Assembly (NCBI RefSeq): GCF_020165195.1
Contig: NZ_JAIUHR010000016.1
Span: 1 to 64,000, forward strand
DNA from: Mesorhizobium sp. CA14
GTDB lineage: Bacteria > Pseudomonadota > Alphaproteobacteria > Rhizobiales > Rhizobiaceae
Length of the DNA stretch: 64,000 nt
Reading direction: 5' to 3'
Part shown: positions 17,801 through 25,945 of the stretch, one piece after another
Layout: every line of letters starts with the position of its first letter
Position numbering within the stretch: the stretch's first letter is position 1
Made by a program: the position numbers and the translations under genes
Notes under the pieces: generated by a model
Seen by the model: only the letters and a program-made list of their open reading frames with translations
What the model was told of the DNA's origin: nothing
Database searches by the model: none

Positions 17801-18920
17801 ACTGGTCGCCGGTCAGCACCTTCGGCGTTTCGGGGTCGAGAATTGCTATTGAATAGGTGGGCAGCGGCGTGCCGATCGTCACCGGTTCGTCCGGCGTCAG
17901 CAAGGACATGGTGGCGGTGACCGTGGCTTCGGTCGGGCCATAGGTGTTCAGGATCTGGCGGCCGGGCTTCGCCCAGCGCACAACGAGCTTTTGCGAGCAG
18001 GCTTCGCCGCCGACCAGGATCGCGCGAAGGCTGGGCGCGTCGCTCTCGATCGACGACAAAAGCGTCGGGCTGCAGGCCATGCAGGTGATGTGATGCTCGC
18101 GCAGGAAGCTGGCCAGCTCCTCGCCCACGAGGGGCTGCTGGCCGGGCGCCGGCACGACCGTGGCGCCGGCGGCAAAGGGCACCCAGATCTCCTCCGAGGA
18201 GAAGTCGAAGGCGATGGTCATGCCCTGATACACGCGGTCGCCCGGCTGGTAACCGTAGGATGCTGCGGCGACGCGGATGAAGTTGCAGAAGCTCTGATGC
18301 GTGATGACCACGCCTTTCGGCTTGCCCGTGGTGCCGGACGTGTAGAGAATGTAGCAGGTCTGGTCCTGGCTGCCCTCTGGCAGGGGCGCCGTTTCCGGCT
18401 TGAGAGCGATTTCGGATTCCGCCGAGTCGATCGAGATATGCGGAACAGGCAGGCGCGCCACGCGCGCGGCATAACCGGAGACGCTGATCACCATCGTGAC
18501 GCTGGCGTCCTCGATGATCATCACCATGCGATCTTCAGGGAAGGCGGTGGCTAAAGGGACGAAGGCCGCCCCGGCCTTCATCACGGCAAGGATAGCGATA
18601 TAGGTTTCGGCGGAGCGGTCCAGCAAAAGGCCTACCCTGTCGCCCGGCTTCACGCCACGCTCGATCAGCAGATGCGCGAACTGGTTGGCACGGATGTTAA
18701 GCTCGCGGTATGACCAGGGCCGGCCGCCGGAAATCACCGCCGGTGCCGCGTCGAAGCGGCTCGCCAGATCGCCGAAGAAGCGGTCGAGCCTCTCATGCGG
18801 CTCGCCCTTATGGATGAAATCGGGGCCGATCAGGATCTGATCGCGCGGTGGCGATTCCGTCACTACTTTGGCTTTGGCCGCGTTTTTCTTGGCGGGCTTG
18901 CTTGCTTCATTCAGAGACAT
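14850..18920 (-). CDS. Pls/PosA-family non-ribosomal peptide synthetase (A-T-membrane domains)
   Basis: A 1356-residue single-module synthetase. An adenylation domain (about 40-535) has YILYTSGTTGKPKG (190-203), FDFS with the amino-binding Asp239, NTYGPTE (325-331), YRTGD, the RIDTQVKIRGYRIELGEIE block and the catalytic Lys526 in NKVDLRKLP. A carrier domain follows with LGANSL (Ser584). There is no classical condensation (HHxxxDG) or thioesterase domain. The rest has hydrophobic membrane segments alternating with at least three left-handed-helix (hexapeptide) blocks, as in the NRPS terminal-domain family that includes epsilon-poly-lysine synthetase Pls (similar length). I chose ATG 18920, though its ribosome-binding site is poor; an upstream ATG at 19067 is possible. 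It heads an operon with a GNAT and a PPTase. By family, it should link one amino acid to itself; the amino acid is not determined. Confidence 0.9.
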   Translation of the reverse strand: MSLNEASKPAKKNAAKAKVVTESPPRDQILIGPDFIHKGEPHERLDRFFGDLASRFDAAPAVISGGRPWSYRELNIRANQFAHLLIERGVKPGDRVGLLLDRSAETYIAILAVMKAGAAFVPLATAFPEDRMVMIIEDASVTMVISVSGYAARVARLPVPHISIDSAESEIALKPETAPLPEGSQDQTCYILYTSGTTGKPKGVVITHQSFCNFIRVAAASYGYQPGDRVYQGMTIAFDFSSEEIWVPFAAGATVVPAPGQQPLVGEELASFLREHHITCMACSPTLLSSIESDAPSLRAILVGGEACSQKLVVRWAKPGRQILNTYGPTEATVTATMSLLTPDEPVTIGTPLPTYSIAILDPETPKVLTGDQLGEVCIGGMGVAVGYLNRPELTEQRFIKDFIGLPNNPSGRIYRTGDLGRINDKGEIEYHGRIDTQVKIRGYRIELGEIEAVLLEQPGIAQAAVTTWEIEPERTELVAYYAPRSGGDNVDRTMLVRELKQRLPDYMIPAYLEQLPAIPMTVSNKVDLRKLPKPTTARVAAGHAMIDPRNEDERFLVDTLQDVLKFDDISIEDHFFDDLGANSLLMARFCARIRSRKAWSTTSMRDIYLHPTVAKLADYLRAPQMVAVAASEPMLTHRASGLAYWSTGLGQLMFYALYSYASLWAINDGLNWVYDALDDPVQLYLRCVFLSASVFFGLSGFAIIAKWLLVGRWKAETFPIWGWRYYRFWVVKTLVRTAPVVLFRGSPLYSLYLRLLGARLGDRTVIECRSVPVCTDLIRIGDNSILRKDSMILGFRAQAGYIHTGPLDIGHNAFVGVGSTLDIDTRVGDGAQLGHASSLHRGQAIPAGERWHGSPAIPTEADYCTVPNMPLSRARRIIYEAIQLFILFAIVTPFPLLFHTYWENIGDDYQETIGIVAIGTTVTLAGFIIGGVLLAAIVPRLFNLMLKPGRDYSLYGFHYWLQSMLELVSNVRLLNVLFGDSSAIVYYLRAIGWRLNKVDQTGSNFGTNQRHENPQLSEIGSETMVSDGLFMVNMQKSANSFRLEHTRVGERNFFGNNIIYSPDSRTGDNCLLGTKVHVPVDGPLRENVGLLGSPPFEIPRMVNRDKELLGLISDKERHRRLPLKNLHNLVTALLFLAAQWLILFLTLAIWDRALNYYTEWGQTALFLAVVLTTAIGIPFYIFLERVSLGFRRLKPRMATIYDPVFWRHERHWKLSDSPIMGLFTGTPFRPLILRLVGVKVGRRVYDGGSIITERSLVEIGDDATLNEGCVIQAHSLEEGAFKSDYIRIGNGCTLASAAFIHYAVVMGEGSVADLDCFVMKGEVLEPNTVWRGNPAKLYGVVTPIDARAIEIGQKQ

Positions 18921-19111
18921 TGGGAGGACCCGCGAGCTGGTGATGGCTCGCACTATGCCGTGATTGGCGAAAAGACAATTGGCTGACGATGATGGGCCAG
19001 TTGATTTGCCTTTGCGGCGGATTTGAGATGGCGTTCCGATCGGCAATTCATGCCACGCGACGTTCACGATGTTGTGACGGAGCGCCGTCCCGCGAGGGCA
19101 CCTGATCGCCT

Positions 19112-19735
19112 CTATTCAGCCCTTGGCGGCATTTGGCCTTCCCGTTCGCGCCGCCGATGCCGCATGCCCGGCGCTTCCGGGCGTAGATACACGGCCAGGC
19201 AGCAGCAACAGATGGCCAGTCCGACGATCGGATATTTCAAGGCGACGATCGCGGCGAGCCCGAACAGACAAAGCGTCGCCGCCGCGCGAAGGCGCATCGT
19301 TTTGCGCGCGCTCTGGGGGATCGTCTCCGCCGGCAGCGGCTCGATCAGCTCGCGGATGAGGAAGAGGTAGGTCAGGTTCACCAGGAAGAAGACACCGGCA
19401 TAGAAGGCGACGGGCTGCGGCGAGAGTTCGCTGATGGCCATCCAGGCGGTGGCCAGCGGCAGCAGAGAAACCGAGAACAGATGCGCGAAATTGTGCCACA
19501 TCAAGCGGGCGGTCATCCCGGTTGCGTAGCGCAGCAGGTGATGGTGGTTCGCCCAGACAATGGCCATGAACAAGTAGCTCACGCCATAGCTCAGCCAGGT
19601 CGGCCACAGTCCGAGCAGCGCCGCGAAGGTCGGGATTTCCGGCGGGCGAAGCTCCAGCACCAGCACGGTAATGAGAACGGCGAACACGCCGTCCGAGAAC
19701 GCGTTCAACCGTTCGAGGCCTGATGAAGGAAGCAT
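19112..19735 (-). CDS. TMEM175-family potassium channel-like membrane protein
   Basis: A 207-residue protein with about six hydrophobic helices. The first helix carries RLNAFSDGVFAVLITVLVLEL, the (F)SDG signature of the TMEM175/DUF1211 family, whose bacterial members form potassium-permeable channels as oligomers. A WANHHHLLR loop and a highly basic C terminus follow. ATG 19735 is preferred because GAGAGGA lies just upstream; the frame is open further upstream without membrane character. It lies between the sigma-factor gene and the NRPS operon on the same strand, with gaps of 124 and 191 bases, so it is probably a separate unit. Confidence 0.87.
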   Translation of the reverse strand: MLPSSGLERLNAFSDGVFAVLITVLVLELRPPEIPTFAALLGLWPTWLSYGVSYLFMAIVWANHHHLLRYATGMTARLMWHNFAHLFSVSLLPLATAWMAISELSPQPVAFYAGVFFLVNLTYLFLIRELIEPLPAETIPQSARKTMRLRAAATLCLFGLAAIVALKYPIVGLAICCCCLAVYLRPEAPGMRHRRREREGQMPPRAE

Positions 19736-19859
19736 GTGGCCGTCCTCTCGCCGGTGCCGCCAGGCCGAGTATAACTTTGCCGGCGGCCGATGCGAACACG
19801 CTGGACAGCACCTCAACGCGACACGCTCGGTTCTATTCGAATAGTGATCGCGTCGCAGC

Positions 19860-20747
19860 TTAATCGGTAAGCAAGCAGATATCCGCTTCGACAACGCAAT
19901 AAGGCGCGTAGCGGAAATCGCGGATGCGCGCGACCTCTTCGCCGCGCCAGTCGATCAGCACGAAGCCGCGCACGGCATCGTCCGCCTGCGGGTTGCGGAT
20001 CAGGATCGCCGGCTGGTTATCGACGAAGCCGAGCGACAGCTCCCAGTCGCCGACGCGGTCGTAATTGCCGAAATACGTCGAAGCCTCTTTTTTGCCCCTG
20101 AGCCGGGTGCGATTCACGACCTCGAGCTCGATATCTTCGGCGATCAGCCTCCTGACCCCGTCGAAATCGCGCGCGTTGAACAGGTCGACATAGTGGCGCA
20201 GGCGGCGCTCCTCCTCCGGATCGAGCCTCGGCATGGCGACTTCATCGGTTCGGCCGGCCAGCGCCTTCAGCTCTGCCCGGCCGCGATGCAGCGCCGCCTT
20301 GGTGGCAGCCAAAGTCGCGCCCGTCACCTCGCAGGTTTCGGAAAGGCTGAGGCCGAGCACGTCGGTCAGGACCACGGCGCTGCGCTGCGCCGGCGTGAGC
20401 TGCATGAAGCTGCGCAGGCTTGCCGCCGCCGCAAGCCTCGCCTCGGCGCTGGCCGAGAGATCTTCAATTGTCGTCATATCGGTTTCGCTCATTCGGGAGC
20501 GCTCCCGCTGGCGGCGGCGCAGATGATCCTGCGCCGCATTATGGGCGATGCGGAACAGCCACTGCTCGGGGCGCTCGACGCGAGCGCCGCCATCATGCGC
20601 GGCAAGCGCCTTCACCACCGTCTCCTGCACGATGTCCTCGCCCTCGATCGCCGAGCCAGCCATGCGGGCCGCATAGCGGTGCAGTTTCGGCCGCAGGCCG
20701 ACGAGCATGGTGTCCAGTTCCGCGCGGTCGAACCCTGCTGAGCTCAT
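19860..20747 (-). CDS. ECF-type RNA polymerase sigma factor with C-terminal SnoaL-like domain
   Basis: A 295-residue regulator. Sigma region 2 is at about 10-80 (AIEGEDIVQETVVKAL, then PEQWLFRIAHNAAQDHLRRR) and region 4 at about 115-165 (LTPAQRSAVVLTDVLGLSLSE and ATKAALHRGRAEL). A C-terminal extension from about 180 (RLRHYVDLFNARDFDGVRRLIAEDIELEVVNR) is SnoaL/NTF2-like, as in ECF41/SigJ-type sigma factors, where it tunes activity in place of a separate anti-sigma factor. AGAGGA precedes the ATG. A 106-residue gene ends 42 bases upstream, in the same transcript. Its target promoters could not be identified. Confidence 0.92.
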   Translation of the reverse strand: MSSAGFDRAELDTMLVGLRPKLHRYAARMAGSAIEGEDIVQETVVKALAAHDGGARVERPEQWLFRIAHNAAQDHLRRRQRERSRMSETDMTTIEDLSASAEARLAAAASLRSFMQLTPAQRSAVVLTDVLGLSLSETCEVTGATLAATKAALHRGRAELKALAGRTDEVAMPRLDPEEERRLRHYVDLFNARDFDGVRRLIAEDIELEVVNRTRLRGKKEASTYFGNYDRVGDWELSLGFVDNQPAILIRNPQADDAVRGFVLIDWRGEEVARIRDFRYAPYCVVEADICLLTD

Positions 20748-20789
20748 TCGTCCTCTTTCTCGCCTGGCCGATGCCATGCGGTGCCCGGG

Positions 20790-21110
20790 TCAGGCGGGCA
20801 CGGCTTCATCGGCCTTGGCCAGCATACGATAGTTGCCGACGATCTTCGCCGGTGCCCTCACAAGCGGCGTCGAACGTCGCGCAGCATGGTCGGCGCCGAA
20901 AGCCTTGAACGCGTCGAGTTCGGTCAGCGCCGAGCTGTCCTTGTCGTAGCCGACGAAGTGGACGAACTCGCCATTCTCCAGTTCGAGCACCAGATAGCGC
21001 ACGGATTGCGGCTGCGTTTCATCCAGCGCCTCGAACACTTTTGCCACCAGCGCCCGGTTCTCGGCGATGCCGGCGTCCTTCACGCCGTAGCGGATCAGAT
21101 TGTAGGTCAT
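20790..21110 (-). CDS. Small protein of unknown function, partner of the ECF sigma factor
   Basis: A 106-residue soluble protein (MTYNLIRYGVKDAGIAENRA...). The central LVLELENGEFVHFVGYD strand pattern and overall size suggest a ferredoxin-like dimeric alpha-beta barrel, as in antibiotic-biosynthesis-monooxygenase-like proteins, but no catalytic residue is evident. CAGGAG precedes the ATG. It lies directly upstream of the ECF sigma gene in one operon; ECF41-type factors often sit with small redox or decarboxylase-like genes, so it may be both partner and target. I do not recognise a specific function. Confidence 0.75.
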   Translation of the reverse strand: MTYNLIRYGVKDAGIAENRALVAKVFEALDETQPQSVRYLVLELENGEFVHFVGYDKDSSALTELDAFKAFGADHAARRSTPLVRAPAKIVGNYRMLAKADEAVPA

Positions 21111-21189
21111 GGTCGTCTCCTGTTTGAGGTGTCTGCGTGAGGAAGACGTTTCGCGTTGCCGAAAAGATTCTCATCGGCTCGCGAATCCT

Positions 21190-21204
21190 TTTGCCCGGGG
21201 CAAA
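21190..21204. promoter_or_regulatory. 15-bp inverted repeat between divergent genes (possible operator)
   Basis: TTTGCC and GGCAAA flank a 3-base centre, midway between the divergent small-protein/sigma operon and the VOC gene at 21256. Position and symmetry suit a regulator site, but no regulator is known for it. Confidence 0.3.
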
Positions 21205-21255
21205 CGTCTTTCGCGCGTAGAGGCCGCGCCCGCGGCCGCGATGAGGAGAGACATC

Positions 21256-21621
21256 ATGCATATCCAGTTTGCCGAACTGCCCGTATCCGACCAGGACCGC
21301 GCCAAGGCGTTCTACACCGAAAACCTTGCGTGCCAGGTCATTGCCGATCACCCGATGGGCGATGGTGGCTGGCGCTGGGTCGAGGTGGCTTTTCCCTTCG
21401 CGGTCACCAACCTGCATTTCATCAGGCGCGCCGATGCGGCACCGAGCGCCGAGCCGGTGCTCGTCCTGGTCGACGATGATGTCGACGCAAGGGTCGCATC
21501 GCTTAAGGCCAAAGGCGTCGAGATCGTCACGGAGCCGCAGCAAGCGCCGTGGCAGCCGGGCCGCACCGTGGCCGAATTCCGCGACAGCGAAGGCAACCGC
21601 ATGATGCTTGCCAGCCGATAG
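21256..21621 (+). CDS. VOC-family (glyoxalase/bleomycin resistance fold) protein
   Basis: A 121-residue protein with the paired beta-alpha-beta-beta-beta modules of the vicinal oxygen chelate superfamily: it begins MHIQFAELPVSDQDRAKAFY and ends VAEFRDSEGNRMMLASR. GAGGAG stands seven bases upstream of this ATG, which decides the start over earlier in-frame codons. Such short VOC proteins include stress enzymes and antibiotic-binding proteins; the substrate is unknown. It is divergent from the ECF sigma operon and could belong to its regulon. Confidence 0.88.
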   Translation: MHIQFAELPVSDQDRAKAFYTENLACQVIADHPMGDGGWRWVEVAFPFAVTNLHFIRRADAAPSAEPVLVLVDDDVDARVASLKAKGVEIVTEPQQAPWQPGRTVAEFRDSEGNRMMLASR

Positions 21622-21653
21622 CAACATCGCCTCGCGGCCGCCGGCCCATGCGC

Positions 21654-23309
21654 TCAGCCGACCGCTTTCGCCGCCGCCCGCCCGGCGCTGCGTCCCGAAA
21701 AAATGCAGCCGCCGAGGAACGTGCCTTCCAGCGCCGCATAGCCATGCACGCCGCCGCCGCCGAAACCGGCGGCTTCGCCCACAGCGTAGAGACCTGGCAC
21801 CGGCCGGCCGGCGGCATCGAGCACGCGGCTGTCGAGGTCCGTCTGCAGGCCACCCAGCGTCTTGCGGGTCAGGATGTTGAGGCGCACCGCGATCAGCGGG
21901 CCGTTCGCCGGATCGAGCATCTTGTGCGGCTTGGCGGTGCGGATCAGCCTGTCGCCTAGATAGGCCCGGGCGCCGCGCAGCGCGGTGACCTGGGCGTCCT
22001 TCGAGAACGGATTGTCGAGTTGCCTGTCGCGGGCGCGGATCTCCTGCTCGACCAGGGCGACCTCCAGCAGCGGCTCGCCGCCGGCCAGCGCGTTCATCCG
22101 CGCCACCAGTTTCGCAAGGTCGGCCTCGACGATGAAATCCTCGCCCTTTTCCATGAAGGCTTTCACCGGGCCGGGAATTCCCGATGTCGCGCGGCCCAGC
22201 ACCTGCCGCCAGCTTTTTCCGGTGAGGTCGGGGTTCTGCTCGGAGCCCGACAGCGCGAACTCCTTCTGGATGATCTTTTTGGTCAGGATGAACCAGGAAT
22301 AATCGAAGCCGGTGCTCATGATGTGGCTGAGCGTGCCCAGCGTGTCGAAGCCCGGATAGAGTGGCACCGGCAGCCTTTTGCCGCGCGCGTCGAGCCAAAG
22401 CGAGGAGGGGCCGGGCAGGATGCGGATCGCGTGCTCGGTCCAGATCGGCGCCCAGTTCTTGATGCCCTCGACATAGTGCCACATGCGGTCGCGGTTGATG
22501 ATCGAGCCCCCGGCAGCCTCGGTGATCGCCAGCATGCGGCCGTCGACATGGTCGGGCACGCCGGTGATCATCCGCTTCGGCGGCGCGCCCAGGCGCGACG
22601 GCCAGTTCTGGCGCACCAGCTCGTGATTGCCGCCGATGCCGCCGGAAGCGACGATCACCGCTTGCGCGCTGAGCTCGAACGCGCCGGTCACGGCGCGCGA
22701 GCTCTTGCGGCCGCGCTCAACGCTGCTCGGTTCCAGCATATCGCCGCGCACGCCCGTCACCGTATCGCCTGTGCGGATGATCTCGTTGACCCGGTGGCGG
22801 AACTTGAACGCGACCAGCCCGCGCTTCTGCGCCTCGCGCACGCGCTGCACGAAAGGCTCCAGCACGCCGGGCCCGGTGCCCCAGGTGATGTGGAAGCGCG
22901 GCACCGAGTTGCCGTGGCCGGTCGCGTTGCCGCCACCGCGCTCGGCCCAGCCGACCACGGGGAAGAATCTCAAGCCCCGCTCGATCAGCCAGGAGCGCTT
23001 CTCGCCGGCGGCGAAGCCGACATAGGCTTCCGCCCATTTGCGCGGCCAGAAATCCTCTGGCCTGTTGAAGGCGGCCGTGCCCATCCAGTCCTTGAGCGCG
23101 AGGTCGTGCGAATCGCGGATGCGCATGCGCCGCTGCTCGGGCGAATCGACCAGGAACAGCCCGCCGAACGACCAGAAAGCCTGGCCGCCCAGCGACTGTT
23201 CCGGCTCCTGGTCGACGATGATGATCTTCCTGCCGGCGTCGGTCAGCTCGGCCGCGGCGACGAGGCCGGCCAGCCCCGCGCCGACAATGATCACGTCCGC
23301 GTCAGCCAT
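21654..23309 (-). CDS. FAD-binding dehydrogenase (succinate dehydrogenase/KstD-like flavoprotein)
   Basis: A 551-residue flavoprotein. The N terminus VIIVGAGLAGLVAAAEL is a clear Rossmann GxGxxG FAD site followed by an acidic strand end (IIIVDQE) and SLGGQAFWSFGGLF. The C terminus has GLYAVGEAAGFGGGGVHGYAALEGTFLGGCIFSGR, the second FAD-contact motif of the FAD_binding_2 family. GGGAGGAAAG just before the ATG fixes the start; the frame is open upstream, but only inside the next gene. Relatives oxidise steroids or other ring ketones, or are uncharacterised, so the substrate is open. It lies 41 bases after the Gfo/Idh/MocA gene and may be co-transcribed. Confidence 0.93.
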   Translation of the reverse strand: MADADVIIVGAGLAGLVAAAELTDAGRKIIIVDQEPEQSLGGQAFWSFGGLFLVDSPEQRRMRIRDSHDLALKDWMGTAAFNRPEDFWPRKWAEAYVGFAAGEKRSWLIERGLRFFPVVGWAERGGGNATGHGNSVPRFHITWGTGPGVLEPFVQRVREAQKRGLVAFKFRHRVNEIIRTGDTVTGVRGDMLEPSSVERGRKSSRAVTGAFELSAQAVIVASGGIGGNHELVRQNWPSRLGAPPKRMITGVPDHVDGRMLAITEAAGGSIINRDRMWHYVEGIKNWAPIWTEHAIRILPGPSSLWLDARGKRLPVPLYPGFDTLGTLSHIMSTGFDYSWFILTKKIIQKEFALSGSEQNPDLTGKSWRQVLGRATSGIPGPVKAFMEKGEDFIVEADLAKLVARMNALAGGEPLLEVALVEQEIRARDRQLDNPFSKDAQVTALRGARAYLGDRLIRTAKPHKMLDPANGPLIAVRLNILTRKTLGGLQTDLDSRVLDAAGRPVPGLYAVGEAAGFGGGGVHGYAALEGTFLGGCIFSGRSAGRAAAKAVG

Positions 23310-23350
23310 CTTTCCTCCCAGAACCAGCCGGCAAAACTTATTGCGAAGCC

Positions 23351-24337
23351 TCAGATGGGCTCCCAGCCGTCCTTGTCCCCGGCGCGGAAGATGGCGTCGA
23401 TGACTTTCTGGTTGAGCACCGATTCCTCCAGGGTGAAGACGCGGTCCTTGCCGCCCTGGGCGGCGCGCACGAAGGCTTCGCACTCCAGCCGGTATTGCTG
23501 CGTGCCCGGGAAGCGGAACACCTGCGCCTCGGTGTGGTTCTGGTTGTGCAGCTCGATGCGGTGGTGGTCGTAGAGCCCGGCATTGAAGGGGGCGAAGACC
23601 TCGATGAAGCCCTTCTCGCCGTGGAACACCATCACCTGCCGCGCCGCCATCTGCGTCGAGAGATAGAAGGACAGCTCGAAATCGCCGAAATCGGCGCGGA
23701 TCGAGGAATAGATGTCGGTGCCGAAATTCTTGTCGCGCTCGATATTGGCCTGGACGCGGATAGGCTCCTTGCCGGTCGAAAAGCGCGTCGACACGGTCGG
23801 ATAGACGCCGATGTCGGGCAGCGCGCCACCGCCGAGATCGAGCTGGTTGCGCATGTTCTTGGGGTCGACATTGTAGTAGGAGAACGCGCCCTGCACATGG
23901 CGCAGCCGACCGATGGCGCCGCCGGCAATGAGGTCGCGCACCTTGATCCATTGCGGGTGGTAGGTGACCATGAAGGCTTCGCAGACCAGCACCTTCTTCT
24001 CGTCGCGCAGCTTGATCAGCGGCGGGATGTCCTTGGCGTCGAGCGCCAGCGGTTTTTCCACCAGCACATGCTTCCCGGCCTCGATCGCCTTTGCCGTCCA
24101 TTCGACATGCTGGGAGGTGGGCAGCGGAATGTAGACGCCGTCGACCTGCTTGCAGGCGAGCAGGTCCTCATAGGAGCCGAACGCATGACAGGCGCCGAAA
24201 CGCTCGCCCAGTGCCTTGGCCTTCGACAGGTCTCGGCTGGCGATCGCCGACAGGACGCCGTTCTCCGATTCCACGATTGCCGGCAAAAGCTGCTCGCGGC
24301 CGATCTTTGCCGTCGACAGAACACCCCATCGGAACAT
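23351..24337 (-). CDS. Gfo/Idh/MocA-family NAD(P)-dependent oxidoreductase
   Basis: A 328-residue sugar/inositol-type dehydrogenase. It begins [20 protein letters not shown] (dinucleotide-binding fold), has the family motif [11 protein letters not shown] in the position of the EKP catalytic Lys, and a C-terminal alpha/beta domain ([15 protein letters not shown]). GGAGAAG is close to the ATG at 24337. Family members oxidise or reduce sugars, cyclitols or dihydrodiols; no specific substrate can be read. It is upstream of the FAD dehydrogenase on the same strand. Confidence 0.93.
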   Translation of the reverse strand: MFRWGVLSTAKIGREQLLPAIVESENGVLSAIASRDLSKAKALGERFGACHAFGSYEDLLACKQVDGVYIPLPTSQHVEWTAKAIEAGKHVLVEKPLALDAKDIPPLIKLRDEKKVLVCEAFMVTYHPQWIKVRDLIAGGAIGRLRHVQGAFSYYNVDPKNMRNQLDLGGGALPDIGVYPTVSTRFSTGKEPIRVQANIERDKNFGTDIYSSIRADFGDFELSFYLSTQMAARQVMVFHGEKGFIEVFAPFNAGLYDHHRIELHNQNHTEAQVFRFPGTQQYRLECEAFVRAAQGGKDRVFTLEESVLNQKVIDAIFRAGDKDGWEPI

Positions 24338-24411
24338 CACGCTTCTCCCATGACGGTTACATCGATGGAGGTGTGCCCCAAATCGAGGGAAAAGCCAATG
24401 TGGGAGAAGCT

Positions 24412-24620
24412 CCCTTCCTCGCCCCACGCAGTGGGGAGAGGTGGCTCGGCGAAGCCGGGACGGAGAGGGGTCTTCATAGAGCGCCGGGTTGCCGGAGCCG
24501 CCTCATGATCGCCAGCTTGCAAGGGCTCTGCCGTCGCGAAGGTCTCCCCCCGCTCCGTCTCGGGCTTCGCCCGAGTCCCCTCTCCCCCGCTTTGCCGGGG
24601 CGAGGAAAGGGACTGCGCCT
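24412..24620. repeat. GC-rich dispersed intergenic repeat (family A), compound copy
   Basis: The gap between yceI-like and oxidoreductase genes contains short inverted units: CTTCCTCGCCCCACGCAGTG / GTGGGGAGAGG, GGCTCGGCGAAGCCG, then CTCGGGCTTCGCCCGAG and CCCCTCTCCCCCGC..GGGGCGAGG. They recall the element at 94-213. No credible gene is present. The 3' hairpins lie immediately after the YceI stop and may end that transcript. Confidence 0.55.
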
Positions 24621-25194
24621 AACCCCTCTTGCCCGTCAGCATCATGTCGAAATCGACGACATTGGAATAGAGCGGCGTGCCGACATCCATGCCATAGCGC
24701 GACCGCAGAACCTTGCCGGTGACGTGGAATTTGATGGTCCCGCCCTTCAATCCGGCGAGCTCGGCCGTGAATTTTTCCGGAAACGTCTTGCGGCGCGCCG
24801 TCAGCCGGCCGGTCACCACCGCCGTCGTGTCGCCGGTGCGCGTCACGTTTGTAGAGCGGAACTGGATCTCCGGATTGTTGGCGGCGTCGAACACGGCGTC
24901 GGAGCGCAGGAAGGCGTCGATGCGGCCCTGCCCGGTGCCGACGCTTTCGGGATAGATGGTGAGGTCCACCTTGGAGCGGCCGACATCGCCATTGTCGATG
25001 CGGATCGTGCCCTTGAAACGGCCGAAGGCGCCGTCGAAGCCACCGCCGCCGGCCTTGCCGATGGTAAAGCGGATCGAGGAGGCCGACGGGCTGATCGTGT
25101 AGCTGCCTGCGGCGTCGCTGAGCGCCACCGCGGCAACGGCAGGCATAGTAAGGCAAGCGGCAAAAGCCGCCAATCCGAGGATACGCGCGTTCAT
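24619..25194 (-). CDS. YceI-family periplasmic lipid-binding-like protein
   Basis: A 191-residue exported protein. A signal peptide is visible (MNARILGLAAFAACLTMPAVAA). The mature part has the YceI lipocalin-like barrel pattern: GSYTISPSASSIRFTIGKAGG, GFDGAFGRFKGTIRID, VDLTIYPESVGTG, and VTGRLTARRKTFP. Related proteins bind isoprenoid lipids and are often next to a cytochrome b561, as here (gene ends 65 bases upstream). GGAAGAA precedes the ATG; a longer open frame reading through the cytochrome gene is a shadow. Confidence 0.93.
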   Translation of the reverse strand: MNARILGLAAFAACLTMPAVAAVALSDAAGSYTISPSASSIRFTIGKAGGGGFDGAFGRFKGTIRIDNGDVGRSKVDLTIYPESVGTGQGRIDAFLRSDAVFDAANNPEIQFRSTNVTRTGDTTAVVTGRLTARRKTFPEKFTAELAGLKGGTIKFHVTGKVLRSRYGMDVGTPLYSNVVDFDMMLTGKRG

Positions 25195-25259
25195 GGGTTC
25201 TTCCTTCCGCAGATACGTTTTTCTGCGTTCTCGCCCCACCAACGAATGATGGCGCAGTT

Positions 25260-25829
25260 CTATTCCCTGCCTGACGAAGGTGTGATCATGCGCGTCAGCA
25301 CCATATCGCGCAGCAGGAAATGGTGGCGCAGGGCCGCTGCGATGTGCAGCGCCACCAGCGCGATGCCGGCATAGGCGAGATACCAGTGCGCGGAAGCCCA
25401 GAAGCTTTCCGAAGCGTCGGATTCGGCCAGCGGCAGATTGGGCATCACGAAGAGATTGAACGGCATGGTCGGGATCTCCAGCGTCGACACCGAGACCAGC
25501 GCCCAGCCGGAAAGAGGCAGCGCGATCTGAAACGCATAGAGCGCGAAATGCGCGAGCGGTGCGGTCCTGCGCTCCAGCGTTCCGACCGCAGCCGGCAAGG
25601 GCGGCGCCGCATTGCCGAGCCGCCAGGCGATGCGCAGGATGATCAGGCCGAGCAGCAGGAAGCCGAAGGATTTGTGCAACTGGATCAGCTCGAAGGACGT
25701 TCGCTGGCTTTCGATCCGCACCATGACGACGCCGAGCACAAACTGACCGATGAAGATGATGCCGATCAGCCAGTGAAGGACGATCATCGCCCAGCCATAG
25801 CGGGTCGGGGTGTTGGTGAGAGATTGCAT
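25260..25829 (-). CDS. Cytochrome b561 (CybB type)
   Basis: A 189-residue inner-membrane dihaem cytochrome with four helices. Candidate haem ligands are the His of MIVLHWLIG (helix 1), QLHKSFGF (helix 2) and the C-terminal helix VALHIAAALRHH. The family moves electrons from quinol in the membrane. It is directly upstream of the yceI-like gene in the same direction; this pairing is common and suggests joint function in the envelope. Confidence 0.93.
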   Translation of the reverse strand: MQSLTNTPTRYGWAMIVLHWLIGIIFIGQFVLGVVMVRIESQRTSFELIQLHKSFGFLLLGLIILRIAWRLGNAAPPLPAAVGTLERRTAPLAHFALYAFQIALPLSGWALVSVSTLEIPTMPFNLFVMPNLPLAESDASESFWASAHWYLAYAGIALVALHIAAALRHHFLLRDMVLTRMITPSSGRE

Positions 25830-25945
25830 GCGAGGCGAACGAAGCCGGCGCCGGCTTTCTTCCGAGATGTGCAGCCAATGTCGGCGGCGCCAATGTCGGT
25901 AAGTGGATGCGAACCGAAGCGACGGCTTCGTTCCGCAATCGCCTC

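Noticed and set aside
23310..24101. N-terminal extension of the FAD dehydrogenase frame up to 24101
   Set aside because: The added residues are an out-of-frame reading of the Gfo/Idh/MocA gene; GGGAGGAAAG and the FAD motif place the start at 23309.
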